Source: CAZCAC01 sp964496575 (GTDB taxonomy: Bacteria; Planctomycetota; UBA1135; GCA-002686595). From it: a stretch of 64,000 nucleotides of DNA. The DNA is taken from assembly GCA_964496575.1 (NCBI GenBank), contig CAZCAC010000008.1, positions 48,470 to 112,469 of the forward strand, written 5' to 3'. Below the pieces are notes generated by a model. It searched no databases, was not told the origin of the DNA, and was given only the letters and a program-made list of their open reading frames with translations. This document shows positions 18,266-27,245 of this stretch, one piece after another (position 1 is the first letter of the stretch; every line of letters begins with the position of its first letter). Made by a program: the position numbers and the translations under genes.

Positions 18266-19680
18266 TGGGCATTGAAAGCAGTGGAGTTTCCATGGGATCG
18301 ATGAGCGACGCGGTCGTCTGGGGGCTGCCGCTCCTGGTCAGCGTACTGGTGGCCGGGGTTGGCATCTGGATGCTGAAGAAGGCGCATCACAAGGCCACCG
18401 GGCGCTGGATGCGCGAGCTGTACAACGTGATCGGCAGACCCGATCCGGGGCCCATCCGAAACACCAGGGAGGCGAAGCAGGTCTGGTCGAGATTCCTCGA
18501 GCACATCGACGAAGCCCGGCGCCTGCAGGTCGAGGCGCGCAGCATGGAGGTGCGCAGCAATCTGCTGGGGAACGAGAACCGCAGCCTGCAGACGGTGTTT
18601 CAGGCGCTGCCGATCGGCATCCTCGCCCTGCGTTCGGCGAACCGGATCATCTACGCCAACGAGGTCGCCGGCCGGCTGTTGCAGCTGGAGGACGATGACG
18701 ATCCCGTTCTCGACGCCGCGGGTGGTGCCCCCTGCGTCGTCGGAGCGGTGCGCTCGATCCTGAGCGGCGACCTGGCGCGTGGCATTCGAACCGAGCGGAT
18801 CGAGGTGACCCGCGACGAAGAGGAGCCCGAGGTTTTCCGGGTCAGGTTGCTCGCCAACACCGCCATCGAGTCGGAGCTCAGCCAGGACCAGATCCAGATC
18901 GTCACCTTCGAGAACATCACCTCGGAGGAGTCGACGCAACGGATGAAGACCGAGTTCGTCTACGGTGTGTCCCACGAGCTGAAAACGCCGCTCACCTCCA
19001 TCCAGGCCTCGCTGGAGATGCTGGTCGAGGAGGAGAACCTCGACGCGGATGACCGCAAGCGCCTGCTCGATCTCTCCTACTCCGAGTCGATCCGGCTCGG
19101 GCGGATGGTCCGCGAGCTCCTCGATCTGGCTCGGGTCGAAGCCGGGGTCACCGAGGTCCATCGTGAACGAGTCGTCATCGCCGACCTGATGGAAGAGCTG
19201 AAGGCGGTTCACGAGCCGCTGGCGACCCGCAAATCGATCACCATGAACTGGGAGGTCTCTGACTTCGCTCCCACGGTGGTGGGGGATCGGGACCTCCTGC
19301 TGCAGGCCTTCGTGAACCTGATCGGCAACGCGATCAAGTACACCCGCGACTCCGGGAAGGTCGACATCCAGGCCAACGTCGCGGGTGAAGAGCTGGTGGT
19401 CGTGGTATCCGACAACGGTATCGGGATCCCGGCGGAGGACCTTCCCAAGGTCTTCGACAAGTTCTATCGCTCCGGTCCGGCCAAGAAGTCGAGCATCCCC
19501 GGCACCGGGCTGGGTCTGCCAATGGCCCGCTTCATCATCGAGACCCATGGAGGTCGAATCGAGGTCGACTCGGTGGACGGCGAAGGGACGACCTTCACGT
19601 CCTATCTGCCTCGCGAAGAGGCTGGTTCGGAGAACCTGGACACGACCGGCCTGCAGTCACTGACGGCCCTGACGAATTGA
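18262..19680 (+). CDS. Membrane sensor histidine kinase (PAS-HisKA-HATPase)
   Basis: 472 residues. One N-terminal membrane segment (VWGLPLLVSVLVAGVGIWML, ~residues 14-34) and almost no periplasmic part, a PAS-like domain (~115-215; LPIGILALRSANRIIYANEV), HisKA with FVYGVSHELKTPLTS (His238), and a complete HATPase: N box LIGNAIKYT, DNGIGIPAEDL, GTGLGLPMARF. All catalytic motifs are intact. Sits between the TPR lipoprotein and a lone receiver, so it is the likely phosphodonor for the receiver at 19688. Start ATG 18262 overlaps the upstream stop (ATGA). The lack of a periplasmic sensor suggests it reads a membrane or cytoplasmic cue, perhaps the pilus machine itself (inference). Confidence 0.9.
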   Translation: MMGIESSGVSMGSMSDAVVWGLPLLVSVLVAGVGIWMLKKAHHKATGRWMRELYNVIGRPDPGPIRNTREAKQVWSRFLEHIDEARRLQVEARSMEVRSNLLGNENRSLQTVFQALPIGILALRSANRIIYANEVAGRLLQLEDDDDPVLDAAGGAPCVVGAVRSILSGDLARGIRTERIEVTRDEEEPEVFRVRLLANTAIESELSQDQIQIVTFENITSEESTQRMKTEFVYGVSHELKTPLTSIQASLEMLVEEENLDADDRKRLLDLSYSESIRLGRMVRELLDLARVEAGVTEVHRERVVIADLMEELKAVHEPLATRKSITMNWEVSDFAPTVVGDRDLLLQAFVNLIGNAIKYTRDSGKVDIQANVAGEELVVVVSDNGIGIPAEDLPKVFDKFYRSGPAKKSSIPGTGLGLPMARFIIETHGGRIEVDSVDGEGTTFTSYLPREEAGSENLDTTGLQSLTALTN

Positions 19681-19687
19681 GGAGAAT

Positions 19688-20068
19688 ATGACCGCACTCA
19701 AGATACTCGTAGTCGACGACGACCCGGGGATTCGGATCGCAATCGCGCTGAAGTTCAAGAGCCAGGGATTCCAGGTCTTCGAGGCCAGTGACGGATTCGA
19801 AGCTCTCGAGTTCCTGAAGACCGACCTGGTGGATCTCGCGATCCTGGATGTCGGCATGCCGGGGATGGACGGCTACACGCTTTGCGAGCACATCAACAAC
19901 GACGACCGGACCAAGGACATGCCGGTGATCATCCTCACCGCGCAGGACGCCGACATTCCCGACGAGGTCGCCGAGAAGATCCGGGTCAGTCGCTTCCTGA
20001 TGAAGCCGTTCAGTCCCAAGGAGCTGGTGCAGACGGTCACCGAGCTCACCGACACTCTCGAAGCCTGA
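19688..20068 (+). CDS. Single-domain response regulator
   Basis: 126 residues, receiver domain only: acidic pocket DDD at 10-12, phosphoacceptor Asp54 (AILDVGMPGMDG), Thr in VIILTAQD and Lys in RFLMKPFSP. No output domain, so it must act by protein-protein contact, like CheY or PilG/PilH. It follows the kinase by 7 bases with AGGAG upstream and precedes a STAS protein by one base; the STAS protein or the assembly ATPase are candidate targets. Confidence 0.92.
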   Translation: MTALKILVVDDDPGIRIAIALKFKSQGFQVFEASDGFEALEFLKTDLVDLAILDVGMPGMDGYTLCEHINNDDRTKDMPVIILTAQDADIPDEVAEKIRVSRFLMKPFSPKELVQTVTELTDTLEA

Positions 20069-20069
20069 G

Positions 20070-20414
20070 ATGCCTCTCCAGTCGGTAGACGTCGGCAATG
20101 TGCTGGTCCTGGTGGTGGAAGGCCCCCTGGATCAGGAAGGTGCACCCGACCTGGTGCCGATCGTCGACGATGCCCTGGAGACCAACCGCACTCGCTTCGT
20201 GATCGATCTCTCGCACTGCAATGAGGCCGACTCGGTGGGCCTGGAAGTGCTCGTGTCGATCGCCGGCCGGGTCTTCCGCTACGGCGGACGACTGGGCTTC
20301 TTCGGTGCCACCGACAACCTGGCGGAGATCCTGCGCGTCACTCGCCTGGAACAACGACTCGCCATCTTCCCCTCGAGGGAGGAAGCCCTGGCGCGGGTAC
20401 GGGAGGACGACTGA
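20070..20414 (+). CDS. STAS-domain anti-anti-sigma-like protein
   Basis: 114 residues, one STAS domain: VLVLVVEGPLDQEGAPDLV and RFVIDLSHCNEADSVGLEVL, with Ser55 at the position that is phosphorylated by an anti-sigma kinase in SpoIIAA-type proteins. Such proteins switch partners according to phosphorylation. No RsbW-type kinase or PP2C phosphatase gene lies nearby; the degenerate kinase at 23279 is the only other HATPase-like protein of the block. The stop codon touches the ATG of the ATPase gene, so expression is tied to the machine. Confidence 0.88.
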   Translation: MPLQSVDVGNVLVLVVEGPLDQEGAPDLVPIVDDALETNRTRFVIDLSHCNEADSVGLEVLVSIAGRVFRYGGRLGFFGATDNLAEILRVTRLEQRLAIFPSREEALARVREDD

Positions 20415-22121
20415 ATGCCCAACGCCGCTTCCCGGTACCAGAACATCGGCGGGATTCTCGTCGCGATGGGGAAGATCACCCCGGAGGCGCTGGAATCGGC
20501 CGCGCGTGAGAAGGAGAATTCCCCGCTCGAGCGTTTCGGGGAGATCCTGCTCCGTCTGCAGCTGGCCACCGATGAGGACATTCACGAGGCGCTGGCCTTC
20601 CAGTACGGTGTCCCCTTCGCTCGCCTGACACGCCGCCTGGTGGACCGGTCGATCCACGAGGTGCTACCTTCCTCGTTCCTGCGCAAGCACAACGTCGTCC
20701 CGATGTTCCGGGTCGAGGATCAGCTGACGGTCGCCCTGAGCGACCCGACGAACCTCACTCTGGTCGACGACATCACCCGGCAGACGGGTTACGAGGTGCT
20801 GCAGGTGGTGGCCACCTCCAGCGATCTGGAGAGCGCGCTCCAGGACCTGTTGCAGGAGGATGTCTCGGCGTTCGAGATCGACGACATCGTCGAGGATATC
20901 GATGAGAACGACGTCCAGATCATCGAGCAGCAGGTCGAGGACCTCGCGGATCTGGAGAAGGTCGCCGGGATGTCGCCGGTGGTCAAGCTGGTCAACTACC
21001 TGCTCTTCCGTGGCGTCAAGGACGGCGCCAGTGACATCCACATCGAACCGGAAGAGGACGCTTCACGCATCCGCGAACGAATCGACGGAATCCTGACCGA
21101 AGTGATGACGCCGCCGCCTCGCATGCACCCGGCGATCGTCTCCCGCATCAAGGTGATGGCGGACCTGGACATCAGCGAGCGGCGCAACCCTCAGGACGGC
21201 CGCTTTCGCGTGATCCTGGACCGACGTCCGATCGACGTGAGGGTCTCGACGCTGCCGACGATTCACGGCGAGAAGCTGGTGCTCAGACTCCTCGATCGCA
21301 AGTCGATGCGCATCGACATTCGCAACGTCGGGATTCCCTCCTCGCACATCGACGGTCTGCTGGAGATGATCACCGCGCCCAACGGAATCATCCTGGTCAC
21401 CGGTCCCACTGGGTCGGGCAAGACGACCACGCTCTACGGAGTCCTCCAGGAGATCAACTCGGACGGGCTCAACCTCTGCACGGTCGAGAACCCGGTCGAG
21501 TTCGGAATCAAGGGAATCAACCAGATCCAGGCCAACGAGAAGGGCGGACTCGGTTTCGCCGATGCGCTGCGGTCTCTGCTGCGGCAGGACCCCGACGTGA
21601 TCATGATCGGGGAGATTCGCGACATCGAGACCGCGCTGATCGCCATCCAGGCGTCTCTCACCGGCCACCTCGTACTGGCCACTCTGCACACCAACGACTC
21701 GGTCAGCGCGATCACTCGCCTGATCAACATGGGAATCGAGCCGTACCTGATCGGCGCGGCCCTACGTGGAGTCATCTCCCAGCGGCTGGTACGGCGACTT
21801 TGCGTGCGCTGCAGGAAGCACGGGAGCGTTCCCAAGCTACTGGAGCGGAACGTCGAGCAGCTGGCACCCGACCGGGAGTTCTACGTCTCAAGGGGGTGCG
21901 AGGCGTGTCGCAACTCGGGGTTCAACGGTCGGATCGGGGTCTTCGAGCTGATGCGCGTCACCGAAGAGCTGGCCGATACGATCAGCTCGGCTCCGAGCTT
22001 GACCGAGCTGCGCCGCAAGGCGATCGAACAGGGGCTGTACACCCTGCTCGAAGACGGCATCCGGAAGGCGAGTGAGGGCATCACCTCGCTCGACGAAGTT
22101 GCACGGGTGGTGACGGCATGA
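20415..22121 (+). CDS. pilB: Pilus/secretion assembly ATPase (PilB/GspE)
   Basis: 568 residues. N-terminal MshEN/T2SSE_N domain (ILVAMGKITPEALESAAREK; QYGVPFARLTRRLVDRS), an Asp/Glu-rich linker (~150-190) and the ATPase core: GASDIHIEP, Walker A GPTGSGKTTT (Lys336), Walker B-like DPDVIMIGEIRDIETA, and the His box GHLVLATLHTND. A four-Cys zinc site follows (CVRCRKH ... CEACRNSG), typical of extension ATPases and absent from the retraction ATPase PilT. It powers polymerisation of pilin at the inner membrane. MshEN domains in several relatives bind c-di-GMP; the key residues are not certain here. Confidence 0.95.
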   Translation: MPNAASRYQNIGGILVAMGKITPEALESAAREKENSPLERFGEILLRLQLATDEDIHEALAFQYGVPFARLTRRLVDRSIHEVLPSSFLRKHNVVPMFRVEDQLTVALSDPTNLTLVDDITRQTGYEVLQVVATSSDLESALQDLLQEDVSAFEIDDIVEDIDENDVQIIEQQVEDLADLEKVAGMSPVVKLVNYLLFRGVKDGASDIHIEPEEDASRIRERIDGILTEVMTPPPRMHPAIVSRIKVMADLDISERRNPQDGRFRVILDRRPIDVRVSTLPTIHGEKLVLRLLDRKSMRIDIRNVGIPSSHIDGLLEMITAPNGIILVTGPTGSGKTTTLYGVLQEINSDGLNLCTVENPVEFGIKGINQIQANEKGGLGFADALRSLLRQDPDVIMIGEIRDIETALIAIQASLTGHLVLATLHTNDSVSAITRLINMGIEPYLIGAALRGVISQRLVRRLCVRCRKHGSVPKLLERNVEQLAPDREFYVSRGCEACRNSGFNGRIGVFELMRVTEELADTISSAPSLTELRRKAIEQGLYTLLEDGIRKASEGITSLDEVARVVTA

Positions 22122-23266
22122 TGACCACGCGGAAAAACCTCCTGGAAGACCCGCATCGGGAGACATCGGGCCGGTCCTCCAGACAGGAGAGCTCCGACGA
22201 CGAGACCCTGCTCCTGGGTGACGCGGAGTCGGTGCGCCTCTCGACCCGGGAGCGGCTGGCCCTGCTCGGGCAGCTCAGCGTGATGCTGGAGAGCGGGATT
22301 CAGATTCCCGCCGCGCTGCAGTCGATGCGAGAACAGTCGGCGAGCCCGAAGATCGGGGCCGTTCTGAGCCACCTCGAGGATGCTGTCCGGAGTGGACAGT
22401 CGCTCTCCGTCGCCGCAGCGGGCTTGCCGCGCGCCTTCCCCGACCTGGTCACGCAGATGCTCTCCGCCGGGGAGAAAGCGGGACGCATCGGCGAGATGAT
22501 CCAGCGGGTCACCGAGATGATCGAAGCGGAGGAGGAGCTGCGAAGTCGCCTGCGCTCGGCACTCATCTACCCCGCGGTCATGATGTCGTTGGCCATCGCC
22601 GTGGTGATCTTCCTGCTCACGACGATCGTCCCCAAGTTCTCGGGGCTGTTCAAGGGCAAGGAGCACACGCTTCCCGGGCCGACCAAGGTGTTGATGTGGC
22701 TCAGCGAGTTCCTGTCGACCAACGCCCTTTGGCTGTTCCCCGGCGTGATCGTGATCGTCGGCGGGGTGATCTTCTTCCTGCGCAGCAAGCAGGGCAAGCC
22801 GTACCTCGACAGCATGCTCCTGCGCGTGCCCATTCTCAAGGATGTCTACAGCACGGCGATCCTGTCGCGGACCTCACGAACGCTGGGAATGCTCACCAAC
22901 GCGGGTGTGGTGATCCTGTCCGCTCTGGAGCACACTCGCGACGTGGCCGGAAGCCCCGCCTTCGCCAAGCTGTGGAACGACGTCCACGACCAGGTGGCCA
23001 ACGGCGGCACGATCAGCGACGCGATCAAGCACTCGCCCCTGCTCCCACCCACCTACAAGCAACTCGTCGGCTCCGGAGAATCCGCCGCCCGGCTGGATGC
23101 GATCCTCCTCCGGATCTCCTCGCACTATGCGCAGGAGTTGCAGCGCCGGGTTCGCGACATCACGACGCTCATCGAACCGGCGCTGGTCGTGTTCATGGGC
23201 GGGGTCGTCGGGTTCATAGCCTTGTCGATCATGCTGCCCATATTCAAGCTCTCCCAGAACGCCTAG
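22118..23266 (+). CDS. pilC: Inner-membrane platform protein (PilC/GspF)
   Basis: 382 residues with the two tandem GspF domains: RERLALLGQLSVMLESGIQI, then LVTQMLSAGEKAGRIGEMIQ, and in the second half LSRTSRTLGMLTNAGVVILS and KQLVGSGESAARLDAILLRI. Three membrane helices (YPAVMMSLAIAVVIFLLTTI; WLFPGVIVIVGGVIFFL; ALVVFMGGVVGFIALSIML). The protein turns under the action of the ATPase and adds pilin to the filament base. Start overlaps the ATPase stop (ATGA). Confidence 0.94.
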   Translation: MMTTRKNLLEDPHRETSGRSSRQESSDDETLLLGDAESVRLSTRERLALLGQLSVMLESGIQIPAALQSMREQSASPKIGAVLSHLEDAVRSGQSLSVAAAGLPRAFPDLVTQMLSAGEKAGRIGEMIQRVTEMIEAEEELRSRLRSALIYPAVMMSLAIAVVIFLLTTIVPKFSGLFKGKEHTLPGPTKVLMWLSEFLSTNALWLFPGVIVIVGGVIFFLRSKQGKPYLDSMLLRVPILKDVYSTAILSRTSRTLGMLTNAGVVILSALEHTRDVAGSPAFAKLWNDVHDQVANGGTISDAIKHSPLLPPTYKQLVGSGESAARLDAILLRISSHYAQELQRRVRDITTLIEPALVVFMGGVVGFIALSIMLPIFKLSQNA

Positions 23267-23278
23267 AAACCCCAGAGC

Positions 23279-24889
23279 ATGAACTCTCAGAGCTCACATC
23301 CCCTCCCTCAGCCGAGTAACGAGGAGCCGGCCCGGTCGGTCGAGCTGGAGGTCAACGCTATCCAGGCGGCCGTCGAGGACGTCACCCAGAACTACCTGGA
23401 GACCCTGGACGCACTCAGCACGGTGTACGATGTCGCCGCCGGGTTCGCGCAGCTGTTCGACACCTCTTCGATCGCCAGCTTCACGCTGCGGCGGATCCTC
23501 GAGTCATTGGATGTCGGTAGTGGGGCCATCTTCCTGGAGAGCGGAGGTGAGCTGAAGTTCTACGTCGACTCCGAAGGCGCGCGCGAACACTTGCGAGAGG
23601 ATGCCGTCGAGGACGCCAGCCTCGATGGCCGGGCTCTGTTCTGCAACGGATCCGATGCGATCCGTTACCTGCGATCGGGTACGGATTGCCGCAACGTGCT
23701 GCTGGCTCCGGTGGTCGCCGCACAGCGCTGCCTGGGCATCGTGGCGGTCACCGCCGAAGACGAGCGACGCTTCACCACCAAGGACCTCAAGCTGGTCAGC
23801 GCCGTGACCTCGCAGGCCGCGATCGCCTTGAGCGGTGCACAGCACCTCGAGCAGATCCTGGTCGAGCGACAGAAGCTGCGCTCGATCATCGAGGACAACG
23901 GTGGCGGAATCGTCGTGCTCGCGCCGGATGGTCGGACGATGCTGACCAACACCGTGGCCCGCGAGCTGCTCGGGTTCGCGGAGGACCGCGCCGAGGGCTT
24001 CTCGCTGATCGAGGAGCTGGCGGCCTGGAAGTCCAGTCGAGATCCCGAGTGCCTGCGAGGGGACGGTCCCCCCGAGCTGTCCCTCGAGCTCGCCGAAGGC
24101 CCGGGGTCGAAGGAACGAGTCGTCTCGATGGTCGGCCGCCGGGTTCGGGGGACGGACGGAGAGCTGGCCAGCATCGTGCTCAACCTGCAGGATGCCACCG
24201 AGCAGCGGCGTGACGAACGGATGAAGGAGGATGTGCTTTCACTGATCTCCAAGGCGTTCCGGCTGCCGATCGAGACGATGCGGGAGACGCTCGGCAACTC
24301 CGCGGAGGGGACCGGAGCCGGAGAGCAGTGTTCGGGATGCATGAACGCCCACGTCGAAGAGCTCGAGCAGCTCGCCGATCGCTTGCGCTGTTACACGGAG
24401 GTCCTCGACGACTCCTGGACCGGATTTGGACGCGCGGACCTCGGAGAGGTGGTCGCCGAATCCAGCTCCAGGATGATCGCGAGCCACGCTGATCGCTCGC
24501 CGAACGTGGAGGTTCAGCTCGACCCGTCCGCGACTCAGGTGGGCATTTCGCGCGAGTGTGCCCACATCATCACCGACAACCTTCTCGACTACGCGATCGA
24601 GCACAGCCGTGACTCGCAACCCGGCATCCGGGTTTCCTCCAGCCGCCTCTCGCCGGGGTGGATCGCCCTGGAGCTCGAGGATCGGGGCGCCGGTCTCCCC
24701 GCCGAGATCCAGCAGGAGTTCATTCGCGCCCTGGATCGGGACCGTGACGATCTCTCGGTGGAGGAAGCGGAACTGGGCATCCGCCTCGCCCTGGTCGAGG
24801 AGGCGGTTCGGCGCTGCGGCGGCAAGGTCGAGGCCCGCCCCGCTCCCGACGGAGGGACCCTGCTGACCATCACCCTGCCCGCCGCCTAG
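23279..24889 (+). CDS. GAF-PAS protein with degenerate histidine kinase core
   Basis: 536 residues, no membrane segment. GAF domain (~60-185; SGAIFLESGGELKFYVDS, VAAQRCLGIVAVTAED), PAS-like domain (~200-310), then a kinase-like part. Where an active kinase has SHE(L/F)RTPL this protein has SKAFRLPIETM, so the phosphoacceptor His is missing. In the ATPase region the N box reads DNLLDYAIEH, EDRGAGLP keeps the G1 pattern, and the GxGLGL loop is replaced by AELGIRLAL. It is therefore probably not a working autokinase; it may bind the receiver or the STAS protein as a pseudokinase (inference). 12 bases after the platform gene. Confidence 0.75.
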   Translation: MNSQSSHPLPQPSNEEPARSVELEVNAIQAAVEDVTQNYLETLDALSTVYDVAAGFAQLFDTSSIASFTLRRILESLDVGSGAIFLESGGELKFYVDSEGAREHLREDAVEDASLDGRALFCNGSDAIRYLRSGTDCRNVLLAPVVAAQRCLGIVAVTAEDERRFTTKDLKLVSAVTSQAAIALSGAQHLEQILVERQKLRSIIEDNGGGIVVLAPDGRTMLTNTVARELLGFAEDRAEGFSLIEELAAWKSSRDPECLRGDGPPELSLELAEGPGSKERVVSMVGRRVRGTDGELASIVLNLQDATEQRRDERMKEDVLSLISKAFRLPIETMRETLGNSAEGTGAGEQCSGCMNAHVEELEQLADRLRCYTEVLDDSWTGFGRADLGEVVAESSSRMIASHADRSPNVEVQLDPSATQVGISRECAHIITDNLLDYAIEHSRDSQPGIRVSSSRLSPGWIALELEDRGAGLPAEIQQEFIRALDRDRDDLSVEEAELGIRLALVEEAVRRCGGKVEARPAPDGGTLLTITLPAA

Positions 24890-25062
24890 CCGCCCTCCGT
24901 AAGCCCTCTTCCCGGCCAGTCGATTTCCATCAAGACGCGAGGCTCGGAAGTCGATCTACCGAGGAGGAACCGTCCCTGTCCGGTGATCGCCTCGCACGTC
25001 CTGGCGGCACCCGGTACAGGGCTCTTCCTGACCAGACCCGATCCTCACTCGCACAGCTACTC

Positions 25063-27201
25063 ATGAACACCTGGGGCCCGCCCAAGAAGAGCACCATCCT
25101 CCTCATCACCGAGGATGGGTCCGCCTGTCGGGCGATCCGGGAGAGTCTCGCTCCGGCCAGGTTCCAGGTCGTCGAAGCCGCGAGTGCCAAGGAAGGGATC
25201 GAAGTCTACCGTCAGAGCCACCCCGATCTGGTGCTCCTCGACGCGGGTGGATCGGCGACCCAGCCGCTCCGCTTCTGCAAGGCGATTCGCACGAAGGACC
25301 CGTCGGCGACCCTGCCGATCGTGATACTCGCCGGCGAAGGAGATCTGAACCTGGTCCGGGAGTGTCACGAGGCCGGGATGACGGATGTGATCGCCAAGCC
25401 CGTTCCCGATCGCTTCTTCGCTCATCGACTGCAGTTCCTGCTCGAGGCGGGTGACCAGCGCCGGAGGCTGACTGGCGACGTCGAGCGGATGACCGAAGCT
25501 CAGAGCTTCGCGGGGCTGGGAACGTGGGAGTGGTCTCTCTCCACGCGGACCCTGGAGTTCTCGGATGAGGCGCGCCGCATCCTCTGCCTCGCCAAGGGGC
25601 GCAAGGTGGCCACGGTCGATTCGGTGCTCCGCAGCGTTCCCACCGCGGATCGGTCGCGAGTGCGCGCCTGGTTGGAAGAGGCTTCCAAGGGCGGGATCGG
25701 CGGGACCATCGAGCACACCGTCTCGGACAAGGACGGCGAAGAGCGCATCGTTCGCCAGCACGCCACGATCGTCTCGGAGAAGACCGGAATGGCGGAGCAG
25801 ATCTCGGTGGTGGTCATGGACATCACCGAGTGGCGAAGAGCGGAGGTCGAGAACCGCTACCAGTCGCAGCACGACCTGGTGACCGGTCTCGAGAACATCG
25901 ATCGCTTCCTGCAGCGCCTCGAGGAGGCTTCCTGGCTGGCTCAACGCTCCAGCTCCCGGTTCGCGGTGTTCTACCTGGGAGTGGCCAGGTTCGGGCGCAT
26001 CCACGAATCGCTGGGCCACCGGTTCGGAGACCAGGTGCTCAAGCACGTGGCCGAAAGGATGCAGTGCGCGATACGCAAGACGGACTGGATCTGCAACATC
26101 TCCGAAGAGCAGCGCCTGCCGCGGCTCGCGCGCCTCGCCGGAGCCCACTTCGCGATCCTCCTGCAGCCGATCGATCGCGTCGAAGACATGGCCCGGCTCG
26201 CCTCGCGCATCAACGAGGCCTTCGCCGAGCCGATCGTCTGGGAGGACAAGGAGCTGTTCCTGAGCACCAACGTCGGGATCTCGATCTTCCCCGATGACGG
26301 GGTCGAGCCGGAGGTCCTGGTGCAACGGGCGCAATCGGCAATGCAGCTCGCCCAGACGAAGGGGCTGACCGAGCCCCAGTTCTCGACGGCTCAGATGACC
26401 CAGGAGGGCGCCGAGCGCCTTACCCTGGAGTCGAGCCTGCGGCACGCGCTGGAGCTCGAGCAGTTCGAAGCGTACTACCAGCCGAAGGTCGAGATCGCCA
26501 CCGGCCTGATCACCGGCCTGGAAGCGCTGATTCGCTGGAACCACCCGGAGGATGGACAGATCCCTCCGGTGAAGTTCATCTCCGTGGCCGAGGAAACCGG
26601 CCTCATCGTACCGATGGGCGAGTGGATGCTCCGGACCGCCTGCCGTCAGGCCAAGGCGTGGCAGGACGCCGGTTATCGTCCGTTCCCCATCGCCGTGAAC
26701 GCCTCCGTCGGCCAGTTCCGCCGGGCGAACATCAACAAGGTGGTCGCCGACGTGCTGGAAGAGACGGGCCTCGATGCACGGTGGCTCGAGATCGAGCTCA
26801 CGGAATCGGGGTTGATGGATGACAGCGAGGGGAACCTCGCCATCCTGGAGGAGCTGAAGTCCCAGGGGATCATGCTCTCGGTCGACGATTTCGGAACCGG
26901 GTACTCTTCCCTGGCCTACCTGCGGCGCTTTCCGATCGACGTCCTGAAGATCGATCGGTCGTTCATCATGGACCTCCCGGGCGACGCGGATGCGGCGACG
27001 ATCGTCACCACGATCACCCACATGGCGCGGAGCCTGAACCTGAAGATCGTCGCCGAAGGTGTCGAGACCGAGGAGCAGCTGGCGTTCATCCGCGAGCTGG
27101 GCTGCGACCAATATCAGGGCTACCTGTACAGCAAGCCCGTGCCCGCCGACTCCATCACCGCGTTCCTCGAAGATGAACGCAACATCTCCGGAGCCGCGTG
27201 A
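25063..27201 (+). CDS. REC-PAS-GGDEF(degenerate)-EAL c-di-GMP phosphodiesterase
   Basis: 712 residues. Receiver-like domain (~12-130; TILLITEDGSACRAIRESL, LVLLDAGGSATQP keeps the Asp), PAS/PAC (~145-265), a GGDEF domain whose active site reads AGAHF (~359-363) rather than GG(D/E)EF, and an EAL domain (~450-700). The EAL domain has all expected residues: EALIRW (Glu487), NASVGQF, ELTESG, DDFGTGYSS, LKIDRSF, AEGVET and QGYLYSKP. So it should break down c-di-GMP, with the GGDEF part at most a GTP sensor. In pilus systems such proteins (FimX-like) set extension activity. It lies in the pilus operon after a 173-base gap. Confidence 0.88.
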   Translation: MNTWGPPKKSTILLITEDGSACRAIRESLAPARFQVVEAASAKEGIEVYRQSHPDLVLLDAGGSATQPLRFCKAIRTKDPSATLPIVILAGEGDLNLVRECHEAGMTDVIAKPVPDRFFAHRLQFLLEAGDQRRRLTGDVERMTEAQSFAGLGTWEWSLSTRTLEFSDEARRILCLAKGRKVATVDSVLRSVPTADRSRVRAWLEEASKGGIGGTIEHTVSDKDGEERIVRQHATIVSEKTGMAEQISVVVMDITEWRRAEVENRYQSQHDLVTGLENIDRFLQRLEEASWLAQRSSSRFAVFYLGVARFGRIHESLGHRFGDQVLKHVAERMQCAIRKTDWICNISEEQRLPRLARLAGAHFAILLQPIDRVEDMARLASRINEAFAEPIVWEDKELFLSTNVGISIFPDDGVEPEVLVQRAQSAMQLAQTKGLTEPQFSTAQMTQEGAERLTLESSLRHALELEQFEAYYQPKVEIATGLITGLEALIRWNHPEDGQIPPVKFISVAEETGLIVPMGEWMLRTACRQAKAWQDAGYRPFPIAVNASVGQFRRANINKVVADVLEETGLDARWLEIELTESGLMDDSEGNLAILEELKSQGIMLSVDDFGTGYSSLAYLRRFPIDVLKIDRSFIMDLPGDADAATIVTTITHMARSLNLKIVAEGVETEEQLAFIRELGCDQYQGYLYSKPVPADSITAFLEDERNISGAA

Positions 27202-27245
27202 GGAGGGAGCTCCCATTCGTTCCCACCACCCCTGACCCCACCCCG

